NCBI GenBank assembly: GCA_015178975.1
Contig: WHVD01000011.1
Span: 992,001-1,056,000 of the forward strand
DNA length: 64,000 nucleotides
Direction of reading: 5' to 3'
DNA from: Hysterangium stoloniferum
Lineage: Eukaryota; Basidiomycota; Agaricomycetes; Hysterangiales; Hysterangiaceae
Made by a program: the position numbers and the translations under genes. Positions 23,001 through 35,400 of this stretch are shown here, piece after piece (within the stretch, counting starts at the first letter, position 1; each line of letters opens with the position of its first letter). Below the pieces are notes generated by a model that searched no databases, had not been told where the DNA came from, and saw only the letters and a program-made list of their open reading frames with translations.

Positions 23001-24089
23001 TCAATACTCCACCGCATCATCACCGTCAGTAGCAATGACCACATCACCTTCCTTCCCCAAGTCCTTCTCCTTCTCCTTGTCGGTAGGTGGAAGGACTTTC
23101 GCTCTTTCAAGCTCTGAGTTTTCGGTTCCATTCGCTGCAGGTTCTTCGTGAGACTCTTCCATTTTTACGTCATCAACATCTTTGCTGGGGGCGGGGTGGT
23201 CACCCCCATCTTGTCCGGTCAGCGTATCCTTGTATTTTTTCTCGTCTCTCCGCTTCTCCTCTTCTTCGACCTGAGCACGCAGACGATCGAGGTCATCATA
23301 GCCCTCCTTCTTCTGCGACAGCCAATCCTGCCACTCCTTCTCCGTGGCTTCCTTAACCTACATTGAGCATTAAATTGGTCAATATTAACACAACGCATCA
23401 AAAGATAAACCTCGACAGACCTCAGCTTTTCGCCGTTGAAGGAAGGCTGCCTGGTTAGGAAGCAGAACGGCAGGAAGATAATATAAAGGAGGCGGGTGAA
23501 GGCGCGGCGGGGCCGCTAGAGGGTTGACAGAGAGTTTTGTATCTACCGAGTCTTCCGCAGGAATCGTATCTGAAGTGAGGAGGAAATGCGCCAATGCCGG
23601 TAAGCGTGTGCGACGACGGTGGTACTGTCGCAACCCGTCAATACGTTCGTTAGCTAAGATAGATTTAAATTCCAACAACGCACAATGCTTTCCCTCAGCT
23701 TCAACTCTTCTTCCTTTCGGCTTGCCGCCTGTCGATCTCGTTTTAACTCTTCAGCACGCCGCACGCTATCGGTCTCTTCAGCCAGCTGAGCCTGTAATCT
23801 TCGATCTATATCAGCACGTTTCTTTGCCTATTCGCAAGCAGTAAATCAGACGTCCCTAAGAGCGTGAAATCAGTCTTCAAATACAACATACCGCCTCTGA
23901 CGTATTTCGATCCTGATCTTCCTTCTTCGCCTTGTTTAGAGTCCCGACCAAAATGCCAAACATCGATTTACCACGTTTGCGCTCCCTAGAATCGGCTGTT
24001 AGGTCTAAACGAGGTCTTTTTTTCCTTGCTGCTGGTGCCTCCATGGACATATCAGCAGCAGGCTCTGTTGTTAGGTCTGGTGCCATCAT
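23001..24089 (-). CDS. pinin/SDK/memA domain protein
   Basis: Nuclear protein family tied to the exon junction complex and splicing. The signature is RKRGKSMFGILVGTLNKAKKE near the N-terminus, followed by a highly charged coiled coil with AEETDSVRRAEEL, SRKEELKLREKHCALLEFKS and the block LANERIDGLRQYHRRRT. Mid-part LPALAHFLLTSDTIP and LPNQAAFLQRRKAEV are also conserved. The C-terminus is acidic and ends DGDDAVEY. Introns split the coiled coil. The start at MMAPDLTT (24089) is a choice: the frame is open up to a Met at 24155. It diverges from SRP72 with at most about 170 bp between start codons. Confidence 0.85.
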
Positions 24090-24260
24090 TGCGTCTTCCA
24101 CCACTGCCGTCCCACTTTCGGGCCTGCAAACCACACTCAGCAAACCATGCCACAAGAAACGGAGAAAGCATACTTTTCGGAAGCCATGTCTGACGATGGT
24201 ATGTCACCAGCCAGTCGTGTGTTGTGGCGAGCTGCAAGTTCAACTCCGCTCAGTTTGCCC
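24090..24260. promoter_or_regulatory. bidirectional promoter, pinin gene and SRP72
   Basis: Only 171 bp separate the two start codons chosen, so both promoters must share or overlap this stretch. Both reading frames remain open into it, so the true spacer may be shorter. Confidence 0.5.
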
Positions 24261-25315
24261 ATGCCGTCTTCGCAACGAAAGAAACCCAGTGTCAAACAAC
24301 CTCTTCCCGTCTCTGACCGTATTCAAAGACATTTCAAGTCTTTAGTCGCTCAGATCGACGGTGGTCATCTCAGCAATGCTATAAAAACCTGCGATAAGAG
24401 CACGTTGACTGCTTTCTCTGATATGCTAATTACTTATAATAAACACCCAGTTCTTCGCCTGGAACCGACTGACACAGACGCATTAGGAACTAAGCTGGCC
24501 TTACTGCTGCAAAATGAACAATATGCGGCTGCGCTGGCGCTGTCGGAGACATTACTTGACGGCGAGGGGCACGCCTCCTTCCAGGGTCTTTTTGGGAAGG
24601 CTTATGCGCTGTACCGACTGACTCGTGAACAAGAAGCTGCTGATGTGGTCAAGATAATTGAACCGGAAGGGGATCATGAGGGCCGTGGTGTGTTGCATAT
24701 GGAAGCACAGATTGTGAGTTGCTCTCGCGGGCATTATACCTACCTATGTACGCTTACGCTGCCGTTCCATATTGTCAGGAGTACCGCCGTGGTAACTACC
24801 AGAAAGCTCGGGCCCTTTATTCTCAGATATACGACTCATCCCCTCCAGTACGTGTATCCAAAGTCTGGCTCATCAAAGGTTGACATTCCCGACAGGATTC
24901 TGACGAACAATCCGATTCTCTCATCAACTTGACCGCGTCGCAGACACATGTCAACTTCCTTGAAGCAGGCTTCTTGCGCTCACTACACATGCTTCCTCAA
25001 ACTATCATAAATTCATTGGAGGATGCACCAGCCCCGCCTCTTCTCTCAACGCATGCGGTGCCTGTACCGACGTCATCTCAACCGCCATCTACTGAGCAAG
25101 AGAAGAAGAAAGTAAGGATGTCTAGAGTGCCCAAAGGCGTCGTACCTGGTGTTACGCCCCCGCCAGATCCGGAGCGCTGGATAAAGAAGAGCGAGAGAAC
25201 AGTTATCCACCATGGAGGAAGGCGGAAAAAGACGGCGGGCGGTGGAGCCACGCAAGGCAGTTTAGTGGAAGGAGGATCAAAGTCTAGCGGTGGCAAAAAT
25301 AAGAAAAAAAAGTAG
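24261..25315 (+). CDS. SRP72: signal recognition particle subunit SRP72, unusually short
   Basis: SRP72 holds SRP68 and the 7SL RNA in the signal recognition particle that targets nascent secretory proteins to the ER. Four exons (introns 24400-24450, 24714-24778, 24848-24895) give 296 residues. The start has TPR-type sequence FKSLVAQIDGGH, AIKTCDKILRLEPTD, YALYRLTREQEA and EYRRGNYQKARALY. The C-terminus has the RNA-binding block RVPKGVVPGVTPPPDPERW|IKKSER and a Lys/Gly-rich tail. Yeast and human proteins have about 640-670 residues, so most of the central TPR region is absent while both ends are intact and in frame. The first intron uses a GC donor. The start at MPSSQRKK is chosen by family likeness; upstream in-frame Met codons exist at 24147 and 24186. 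Confidence 0.88.
24400..24450 (+). other. SRP72: GC-AG intron, 51 nt, stopless, in SRP72
   Basis: Donor AAGA|GCACGT, branch-like GCTAAT, acceptor CACCCAG. Splicing restores KTCDK-ILRLEPTD, the family sequence; no GT donor does so. The 51 nt are in frame with no stop, so unspliced RNA would encode 17 extra residues inside the first TPR. Confidence 0.75.
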
Positions 25316-25491
25316 AAAACTTCAGCTGTATATTGCAAACATGGGATCAAGGTATTAAGAAGCTGAGATATAATAGTCCAGTACCTGGTTATAACAAACA
25401 CACAGTAAAGAAAAGAAAAGAAAAGAAAGTCGCCGCTAAGTCCAAAACGTGTCCATCAAAGTTTAGTCCAATATTTAAAAAAAAATTTCCT

Positions 25492-28360
25492 TCAAGGCGC
25501 GGGGGTGATGGCCGAGTCGAATGCCGTCCTCTTCTTTGCAGCTCGTCCCGTGCATGCGGCAGTTGGTAGCGGCGCATCCGTGGCATCCCAAGGGTCAGGG
25601 TATGTGCAACCTGCCACTGGTGTAACGCCAGGCTGCGTATCCTGCGGGTTTAACCACCCGCTTCCCGCGCTCACTGTGCTAACTTGTCCCTGTGCACTGA
25701 AAGTAAAAGTGGGCATTGGTAGAGTCTCAATAGGACCTGTATTGGTATAAGTTGGAAGAAGTGAAACCGCTTCGACACCGGCTATGGACGCTGGAGGCCA
25801 GGGGAATTCAGAAGATAGCGATGGAGCAATTGTCCCTGCACCAGCACCCCCTGTTTGCCATGCAGAGTATGTTCCGCGGAAAGGCGAGCCGGAGTCAACG
25901 CCGAGTGAAGAGCAAGCCCCGTATGCTTCGCGTGGATCCGTGGGGATAACACCGACCTGAAGACCGAGTTGATACGACCAAAGTGGTGATTCAACTTTGT
26001 TACTAATAGACGAGTTCCCAATCTTGGTACAAATATATTAGAAAGGTAATTGTGTACAAAAGATATATGGGTAGATACCTTCCAGGTCCAAAAGAAGTAA
26101 TTTTGAAGGGAATCCATAGAAGACGTCATGAATTGCTTCAGACCGCTTACGACTGAGCTATCCCACTTCGAGGCATCCTGCCATACACTACAATCATCTG
26201 GGTATGTCGGCTGGCCTCCGACACCTCTTATCCATAGTCCGCAGTCATTAACCTGTAAAATACATCGCATAGGCGCCACATCACACAGGTCGCAAAACAC
26301 TATACTCACGGCATTGCTAAATTCGCCAGCGACTGTAACACCGAAGTTCAACTGACTGGAATTTATCCCAGGTGCCCAACCATTGCATGGGATTGTCGCA
26401 AAGTCTGACAATGGCTGGGTGTTTGGCTGCCCGTCAAAGGCAACATAGGGATGGGTATCTAAGGCAATTCGATCTGAATTAGGGAGAAATCCCTGCCTGT
26501 GCGTCAAAGAGACAATCAATGGACTCTAAGGATATGTAATACACCAATGGTCTTACCAACTGCTAAGACCACCAAAGGCGTCATGTATAACCAGGTAAGG
26601 ACCGTGACCCGCACCATCCCCGGTGATCGACCTCATCATGTTATGAGCTTCAAGATAACTGTTGGATAGTTATAAAGACTCCTAATTCCTAACAGTTGCT
26701 AAGACACATACAAAGAGGTCAAGCTTTCACGTCCGATAGTCGTCAAGAGCGCTTCGTTCACAATGCCGAACATAGGTATAACATCCCGATACTCCGGTTG
26801 GGATATGAATTCAGTAATTGTGCGTATATAACCGAGTGTTCTCTCTGCATTCGCCAAGCCCATTACGCCGTTCAAGAAGTTTATCTATCAATTCATTAGA
26901 AATCAGTCATGGGATGGATTCGTTGCTTATATTGCATACTTGACCAAGCTTTCCGCTATGGTTATATCTATAGACTAATCAGGGACAATTATTTGTTCAA
27001 AAGAGGAGTTTACATGCCCATTCTGGGATCCTATGATAATATTAGATGAGAAGGGAGAACGGTGGAAGACAATAAAAAATAAAACGTACCTGGAACAGTA
27101 TGCAAGTCGAGGTATATACGCAAACCGTATTTACGTGCCCAGGCGAAGGCTTGCAAGATATATCTAAACGATAATTCAGTATACAAATAAATCATTGTAA
27201 ACTGATGGACTGACTTCCAACATACGCCCTCCAGGAATGGTTCGTCATTCCAGACATCGATTGCCCAGAAAGGAATAGGTATTCTAAGCCAGTTTAGTCC
27301 AGCACCTGCTATGTCCGCAAAGTCTTTTTCGGTCTGACGAGACGACATTGATAAACAAAAGTAAAAGCAAAGGGTTATGACGCACAATGAATTCTTGGTA
27401 GTGCGTTTCTAGCTGGGAAATTCCACCTCCCGGCGAGGTATCTGCACGCATGGCTTGGCTGAGTGTCCATTCGTCCCTAGCTACTATGGTGCCGTTTTGG
27501 TACTTCTGGAACAATGCAGGAGCAATAAAAGGTTCTTATATGATCCATCAGATGCCCGGTTCATATCCGAACTAAACTCACGCACCTAAAACAAACCAGC
27601 CTTATCATGGATAATATTTGTTATTCTGGAAGGTATAGAGAAGAAATGTTCACACCTCCCAAATTCACGCTATTAACCTGACATCAGCGTACGGCACACT
27701 TCCAGAGAGCCTAAATACGAACCCGTGGATGAGATCTGTGCCATATCTCCAGGTTTCATTTAAGGCCGGAGTCCATGATTGGGCTTTCGCGGCGTTGTTA
27801 TAAGGATCTGCCGCGTCTGTGACGAAGTACCCGCCGAAAGGGTTGCGGTATGTAAAGGTAGAACCATCTGAAGCGGTCACGAGAGTGCCATCGCCACCAA
27901 TCACGAGACCAGCGGATGTCTGGGAGCCACCACTAGAAGTAGGGGTAGGAGCGTTCGCGGATTGAGATGGGGCGCCGGTAGGAACGGAAGCAAGATTACT
28001 GTTTGTATTTTGTTTGGGACGGATAACAACGAAGTAAACTGGTAAGATAACAGCTAGTACGACGACAATCAAGGCGATCAACCCGCCAATAAGAAGCAGG
28101 CGAAATGATTTGCGACCCCCAAGCATGGGCGTAACAGAGGTCTCTCGTGGTTTTTCTGTATTGAGAGTGTAACCATGGTCTACGTTAAAAGGATGGGATG
28201 GAGGCGAAGTGATAGCTGCTTGAGAACCAGTCAAAGAATCTGGGACAGAATTGAGGCCATCGGTTGAATCACGCATAGATGGTGCAATCGGAGGAGGAGG
28301 ATCCAACAATATACCGTCCGTCAAAAGAGTGTGGGGAGTTGCTGGAGATGCAGTACTCAT
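25492..28360 (-). CDS. exo-beta-1,3-glucanase, GH5, type II membrane protein
   Basis: Cell-wall glucan hydrolase resembling glucan 1,3-beta-glucosidase D. A cytosolic head of about 80 residues precedes one membrane segment (LLLIGGLIALIVVVLAVILPVYFVVI), then a Ser/Thr/Pro stalk and the GH5 domain. Domain marks: NPFGGYFV, DEWTLSQAM, AGLNWLRIPIPFWAI, RIYLDLHTVPGSQNG, the acid/base Glu in FGIVNEAL, HDAFGG, DTHPYVAF, and the nucleophile Glu in VAGEFSNAV. A long C-terminal extension with TFTFSAQGQVST ends at TGA 25492-25494. The gene has many short introns. Both catalytic glutamates are present. The start MSTASPATPH at 28360 is preferred over MSWIYLCD 14 codons upstream. Confidence 0.92.
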
Positions 28361-29110
28361 GACCTCAGGCGAAAGCAAGTCGCAGAGATAAATCCAGCTC
28401 AAGGTTCAACGTCAAACAGTCCCCTGATGGGTGCTTATAGTAAAGTCAAATATACATTCGGAAGTTGAAAGGCCCGTTCAGCGCTTCGGTTCGATTTTTG
28501 CTATTGGCTGCCCCAGTTCTGCTCTGCGCTGGCCACTGCCGGCAGTGCCGAATTCAGCCCTGGGTATATCTTAATTCGTAAATACCCCAGCTTTCAGAAA
28601 TCAAATCGACCATCGACCTGATTGTTACATAATTGGTGCCTAAAAATGTGAAATGTGTTGCAGGGTTCAACTTCACCATCACATGATGTATCACCATTCT
28701 GTATCACCATTCTGTAACTCTTCATCGGCAGACCTGTCTGTGCCCTCCTTCGCGCTTTTCCCAGACACTCTCCAAGCGCCAGGTCACTAATCAAATCATG
28801 ATACATATGCTTCTAATTGGCTTCTTGTAGTTATAAAAAAAAGGAATTCGTTCGTTCATTGAATTTACTGTACGCTTATTGTACAGGCTGCAGAATATGT
28901 TATTGATACTATGACCAGTAAGTAGTACACTGAGACTTAAGTTACCAAAACACGCCGAGGCAGTGCTAAATTGATAGTTCGGCTGTAAGTGTATATAATA
29001 TATCTGAAAGTAGAAAGCTATATACTTACATTGTTAGCAGTCAACGATCCGGCATCCGTATCACCTGATTTATATATTCTGTGTACCAGTGTTGTCATGC
29101 ATAAGTTAGC
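28361..29110. other. intergenic, upstream of GH5 gene
   Basis: Shared upstream space of the divergent GH5 (-) and UTP20 (+) genes. Contains a 14-bp palindrome (28534-28547) and a 13-bp direct duplication of GTATCACCATTCT at 28688-28713. No gene was found. Confidence 0.55.
28534..28547. promoter_or_regulatory. 14-bp perfect palindrome upstream of GH5 gene
   Basis: CACTGCCGGCAGTG is self-complementary over all 14 bases, about 175 bp before the GH5 start. A CCG-CGG centre of this kind can suit a dimeric zinc-cluster factor, but that is inference. Confidence 0.45.
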
Positions 29111-29113
29111 ACT

Positions 29114-29370
29114 GAGAAGAAATATTATAAAACAACAACGTGAGTACTAACGTGACCCATGACCGCGCCGCTATGCATTGAGAAGAAATATTATAAAACA
29201 ACAACATGAGTATTACTGTACCTGTGACCGCACCGCTATGCACGGAGAAGAAATATTATAAAGCAACAACGTGAGTACTATTGTGACCTGTGACCGCGCC
29301 GCTATGCACTGAGAAGAAATATTGTAAAACAACAACGTGAGTACTACTGTGACCTGTGACCGCGCCGCTA
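29114..29370. repeat. tandem repeat, four copies of about 66 bp
   Basis: Copies begin with GAGAAGAAATATT at 29114, 29180, 29245 and 29311, so the period is 65-66 bp. Each copy runs through ACAACAACGTGAGTACT and TGTGACCGCGCCGCTATGCA with a few differences. The array ends 48 bp before the UTP20 start codon, so it sits in its promoter or 5' UTR. Confidence 0.9.
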
Positions 29371-29418
29371 TTTTTACCATGAGTGGACGTGGGCGCCAAC
29401 GAAATTCTTCCATTAACC

Positions 29419-32400
29419 ATGGATCCAGACAGTGGTCGACCAGCAAAGCGTTTCAAGGTATATTTTTCATTCATCGAGATAGTTGTTTGATTAATCTGCT
29501 TCGGTATTGCTTTTTATACAGCATCAATCATACCAGTCAACACTCAAAAGTGTTCACTTGCCATCGTCTACCTTACAATCCAGACTTGACGACGACATAC
29601 CAGACTCAGATTCTCACTTTCAACATGCTTTGAACCATTGGCAACAACTCAATCTCTCTCCGGCGTTTCTTCATTTTTCTGCAAAAGTGCAGCCTCTGAG
29701 TGCAAGCGTACCTCTCCTTCTACATCATTCCGAACAAATCGTGAACCTATGGATAGAGACGGTTAAAGATGCCAATGACGATGCTTTGAAGGCTCTATTT
29801 GAGTATGTGATCTGGCAATTCATTCTTCGTTTAATTAATCACTTTTCGAGCCTCCTACAGAAGCTTCTACATGATCTGCGCGATACTCTGAAACCATTTT
29901 ATATTCGGCTCCTATCAGCCTCATTGGGTCCATTCACAGCATCTCCATCAGCAGACACTCTCACCACCCTTTTGGCATCGCTTTCTCTTCTTTTCAAAAA
30001 TCTTCTTGGTTCAGAGACAGGGGCACTTGAAGAGTCTTGGTCCATGTTTGCGTCAACCCTTACCCAATGCAATTCAGAGGTTCAGCGGGCCTTAGCAGAA
30101 GTATGGGGGACCCTCCTTAGACGTTTCAAAGCAGTTATGAGGACTACTGCCGTGGCTGTCATATTACATGACTACGAAAGGATCAGTGATGGTGCTGCAT
30201 GGATTTTCGTATCTGCATTCAAGGTCGATTTACTTCCAAATATCTCAGCTGCCACCTGATTTTAATTTCTGCTATAGTCGGTCACTCGCACTCTGCATAC
30301 TTGCACGCCGTCTCTCTTTGAAACCTTCCTGAATGCCCATCTTCTCTCAAGCAATTCGGCCCGGACGGAAGTCTTGATGAGACGAACAATCACAGCTCTC
30401 ATTCATCATTGTGATAAAGCAGAGCAGTTTTCTCCCATATCCGACCTTCTGATTTCACGTTTTTTGCGTAATGTTCCAATAGAACGACCCAGCCTCATGG
30501 GCTTAGTATCAACCCTATGCTCTGTTCGGAAGGGTTCGCGCTTGTCACGTAAATCCAAACCTCCCTGTATTTGTTGTCGCCGTTAACAGCTTTATAATGT
30601 ACAGAAAAACAAATCTCGGCGACGTTGTCACATCTGGCCCAAAAATCTGTCATATCTTGTGATACCAGGGCTGTCGTGCTGTTAAGTACGGCTGCTCTTG
30701 TTGCAGCTGAGATGCCCGTTTGGATGGGTCCAGGTCGAAAATTAATAGAAGCGTCATGGGAGGTTTGTTAACGAACTCGTGAGATGGTTCATTCCATTAA
30801 CTATTTCTCATCAGGACCCGTCTTTAGGCCTGACGTTGTCCGGGTCCCTTTCAAGCCTCGATTGGGCAGGGTGGAAGTTGATTGAGCTGCCACTTGTTTT
30901 GAAGTAATCCTCATATTTTTACATAATAAAGCCTCCTGACATTTCTTTTCAGACATTCTGCGCGTTTACTTGAATCAGATTCGAAACCCACATTAAATTT
31001 GCTAATGTCGCTGGCACAACAGCACAGACTTGATGACGTGGATGAAGGATGGATTCGGAGAATTTCACTCCTACTACAAACTCGACTTGGTAATTGGGCT
31101 ATCAGCTCCGAAAATGTTTATTCCTGCCTTTTTTTGCGTCGACTTCGGTACTGATGATTATTATAGGTGCAGGAGCTTGTTTCCATTCTTTCGCTTTGTC
31201 CACTCCTATATTCAACCGGCGCCGCGGTCTCTAGCATAGCAAAGCAGGCACTCGACTTTTCTTTATCCGGTGGGTTAGAAACGGAAGATCAATTGGCAGC
31301 GAATGTTTTTGGCACTTCGGTAAAAGCCCTTGCTGAGATACCAAAATCTCAGTGGTATGACGAAGTTGACATTCCGGCTTGGTTGACCAACGCACTCAAA
31401 AGGTGGCCCAAGCACGAGCTTGTATTAGAGAGCTTAGTGTCCCTATCGCGACAGTGAGCAGATTCTTTGATCGAGTTTTCCGATAATTTTCAATATTGCT
31501 ATAGTCACGATCCGGGCTTCCGTATTCCTTTGGAAGACGTCTATCCATATTTGCAGACATCGGTGCTCTCCCACAAACGCAGTTTAAGACTAAATGCGCT
31601 TTATCTGATGATATCACCCACTGTGGAACAGACGCAGAGTACAGAAGTTTTCAGGCAGTGCCTTCATGGAGAAGAGGCGTCATTGGATGTGAAAGGTGTA
31701 CGTGAGCGTATTGTTAAGATTGCTGGACTTCCACAAAGCGTGAACAATGACGATGCCATCGGTGCTGATCTGTGTCTAAGGTGGTTAATCGGTTGGTTAT
31801 TTCGTACACTGCCCATTGTTATTACTGACATATATCATTGTCTACAGCGCAGCTACAAGTCAATTTGCGTCCACTTTGGTTGCCAACAACTAAGGCATTG
31901 GCTGTCTTGTCACAGCGTTTTGCCGAACCTATGTGGAAATTGACATACGAACAGCTTGAATTGACCGTAAATGGTGCTCCGATGCAATCAGATAAATCAG
32001 TAAAGGTTGATACTAGCTTTGAGGTTACGGAAGATGAACGGACTTGGAGGGATCCAAGCGCGGCGAAGCTGCGGGCAACTGTCGAGCCATGGTTAACTAC
32101 AGGCAGCGCTACTGACAGTATATTTCAGGTGAGAAGAAGTGTTAATTACCATTCCATCCCATCTTATGTTTTATTCAAAGACTCGAGAAGAACGACTTGA
32201 TATATCAAATTACGAAAGCCAACTCCTATGCGTCCTGGGAGAGGTTCCAACTTTAACTCATAGACACAATGCAGAGCTTATACGTCTATTTCTAACTTTC
32301 AGCTCTCCGGAACTCCTGACCAGACCGCCTCGCGCCAAGCTGGTCAATTGGCTCACACTTTTTTCAAAGCTTGATAACTGCAAAGCTTTTCATCGGGCAT

Positions 32401-35400
32401 CTACCCTACGCGATCTCTATTCTTCTCTCTTATCTCACCCAGATCGTGATCTGCAAACGTTAGCATTGACCTGTCTCCTCAATTACAAATCGCCACATTT
32501 GCTCCCATATCAGAAGCAACTACGGGGATTTTTGGATAACACAAAAGGAAGCGACGAGCTGATATCTTTTAATATGGCCGACATCGAAGACAAGGCTCGC
32601 AATGAGGTTGTGGATGTCATCATTCGCTTATTCTTCGGCCTTATGCTGGAACGTCATGGCCGTGCAAAGAAAATAGGTAGACGTGCCAGTCTTCTAAGTG
32701 CGCTTAATGCTTGTCGCCAGGAGGAGCTGAAAGTATTAATTGATCTGATGTTGGAACCGTTCGCCATGTCGTCCACATCTTCTGAGGCCCCGGAGAATAA
32801 ACTTACGACCGGAAAGCAACAAGTTGGTTTCCTAAACCTTCTAGGTGATGTGATGAAGAGGTTGGGATCTAGAATTGTGCCTTATTGGTCATCGCTATTA
32901 ACTCTGACGATTAAACTTGTCGCTGTGGCTCAAACGAAGTTGGTGGCTAAGCATGACGGAATTGGACATGATGGTATACCGGAAGCAGAGGAAGAAGACG
33001 ATGGTATCGAGGCTGACGATCCCACTACGACCGTCAGCGATCGCGTTTTCCGTACTGTTCGTCAACTTGGAGTTAAACGAATTACAGACTTCTTCCGCTG
33101 CGACGTTCCATTTAATTTCCAGCCATACTTACCCTCTATCTTCGCCAGCATTGTTTCACCACGACTTGCTGTCCTGGAAAGAGAAAACACCCAAAGCCCG
33201 TCGGCTATCATGGATTTGTTCTTCGTGTGGTCTCTTCGGAGAGACTTTGTCCAATACCTCGTCGAGTACGATGATCGCGTCCTGACTAAGCTTTATGCTT
33301 GCCTTCAAGCAGTCCATGTGAAACCCGCAGTTATAGCCCTCATATTTGACATTGTAGAGCACATCTTGGCATTGTCACAAGACAACACTGACGTAGCCAG
33401 CACCGTTCTGAAACCGCATATATCTACCCTCCTCGATGCGTTGGCCATCGACTTGCCCAGTCATGGAACCCGCGGAGATTTGTTACACCGCCAAGTGGGC
33501 ATTCTCTCTCAAATCGCACAATTTGTATCCAGTGAATCACAAGCAAGGCATGTTCTGCAGCATTTTACACCCTTACTCAAACGACCATCAAAAATAATTC
33601 CCGAAAAGGTCAAGGTTCATCTTTTGAGAATTATTCAAGGTATTATTCCTATGGTATTGGAATTGAACGATTCGACAAGCCCAGTCTTTGTACAAACATA
33701 TGAACTATTGTCAAAACTTTTCCAAACATTGCGCACGAAAAATGCTCGGGTTGCTCTTTTGGATGCGTTGGGTCAGCTTAGCAGCGTTGAACCTGTTATA
33801 AAACGAGTTCATGATCTCTTGCTGGGCCTTAATGCGTTTTCAGTAAAACGCGTGGACGAGCCCGACTTTCCGGTTAGGCTTCAAGCATTCACAGAACTTA
33901 ACGAGACGTTATACACCGACCTGACTACGAAGGAGTGGCAACCGATATTATACAACATGCTCCAATCTATTCAAGACCCAGAAGAATTGGCCATCCGGAC
34001 GAATGCCGCTTACTCTTTGAAGCGTTTCATAGATATTGTATCCACGCAAGAGGATCTTGAATTCCAACTTATCTTCATGCGGCTACTACTACCTGCACTC
34101 AAAAACGGGTTATTATCCAAGGTGGAACTGGTTCGCAACGAAGTTTTGGGTGTTCTTGCACATGGTGTTTCAAAGTGTAACAATATAGCAGCGCTTAGCG
34201 AACTCCAGCCTCTTCTAGCTAATGGTGATAGCGAAGCCAACTTTTTCAACAATATTCATCATATACAAATTCATCGACGTACACGAGCCCTGAGAAGGCT
34301 AGCTGACTATGTTGCGACGGATAACGTACGCAGTACCACCATTGCTGAAATTTTCATTCCTATCATGCATCATTTTATCGTAAATGCTCCGAATGTGGAC
34401 CATATACTCGTGGACGTGGCGATTGCGACGACAGGTTCGCTGGCTCGTCGGCTAAAATGGGGATCTTATAATGCTTTGGTTCGCCAGTTCATGGCACTAA
34501 TCAAATCTAAGACCGTTGCTGAACGGGCTTGCGTCCGAACTCTAGTTTCAATCTTAGAAAACTTTCACTTTCCTATGGAGGAGATTGTTGAAGAGGAATC
34601 TACGGAAACAAATGTAAACCAAACTGAGGACGCAGAACCCACTGAGGATGCAGATAAAAGTTCTCACCCTGGAATAGCTACAGCAAAGGAAGATGTTCCC
34701 ATAAAAAAAATCGCCGATGCTGTTCACACTCGGCTTCTTCCGAGTCTTTTGCAACATCTTGAGAGTCGGGATGATAACGAAGATTCTTTGCGCATTCCCG
34801 TGTCGGTTGGGATCGCAAAAGTCGCCTGTTATCTACCCGCGGCTTCCAAGGATTCGCAGATATCCCGTCTACTCACCATCTTGTCTCAAGTTTTCCGTTC
34901 AAAATCACAAGATACTAGGGCATTGGCACGAGAATCTCTCTGCAAAATTTCTGTTATAATTGGTCCAACATACTTGGCGCAAATCATAACTGAATTACGA
35001 GCGTCGCTACTGCGTGGTCCTCATTTGCACATTCTAGCCACAGTCACACATGCACTATTGCTGCATATAACTTCCCCTGAGAGTGTTTCTACATTTAAGG
35101 ATCTTGATGCATGTGCCGCGGATGTTGCCCATGTCTCAGCTGAAGTGATATTCGGGCAGTCTGGTAATGATGTACGCTCCGAAGGGTTTACAACCACTAT
35201 TCTTGAGGTCCGTGGATCATCCTCAAGGGGGTTGGATTCCTTTGCGATAATATCTCGCCACATCACACCGGCTCGACTGAGCGCGTTATTGAACCCCATC
35301 AAAGGGGTCATGCATGAGACTGGAGCCTCAAAGACGTTGCAGTTGGTCGATGATGTCTTACGGCGAATTTCATCTGGCCTAAACGCCAATGACCGTCTTT

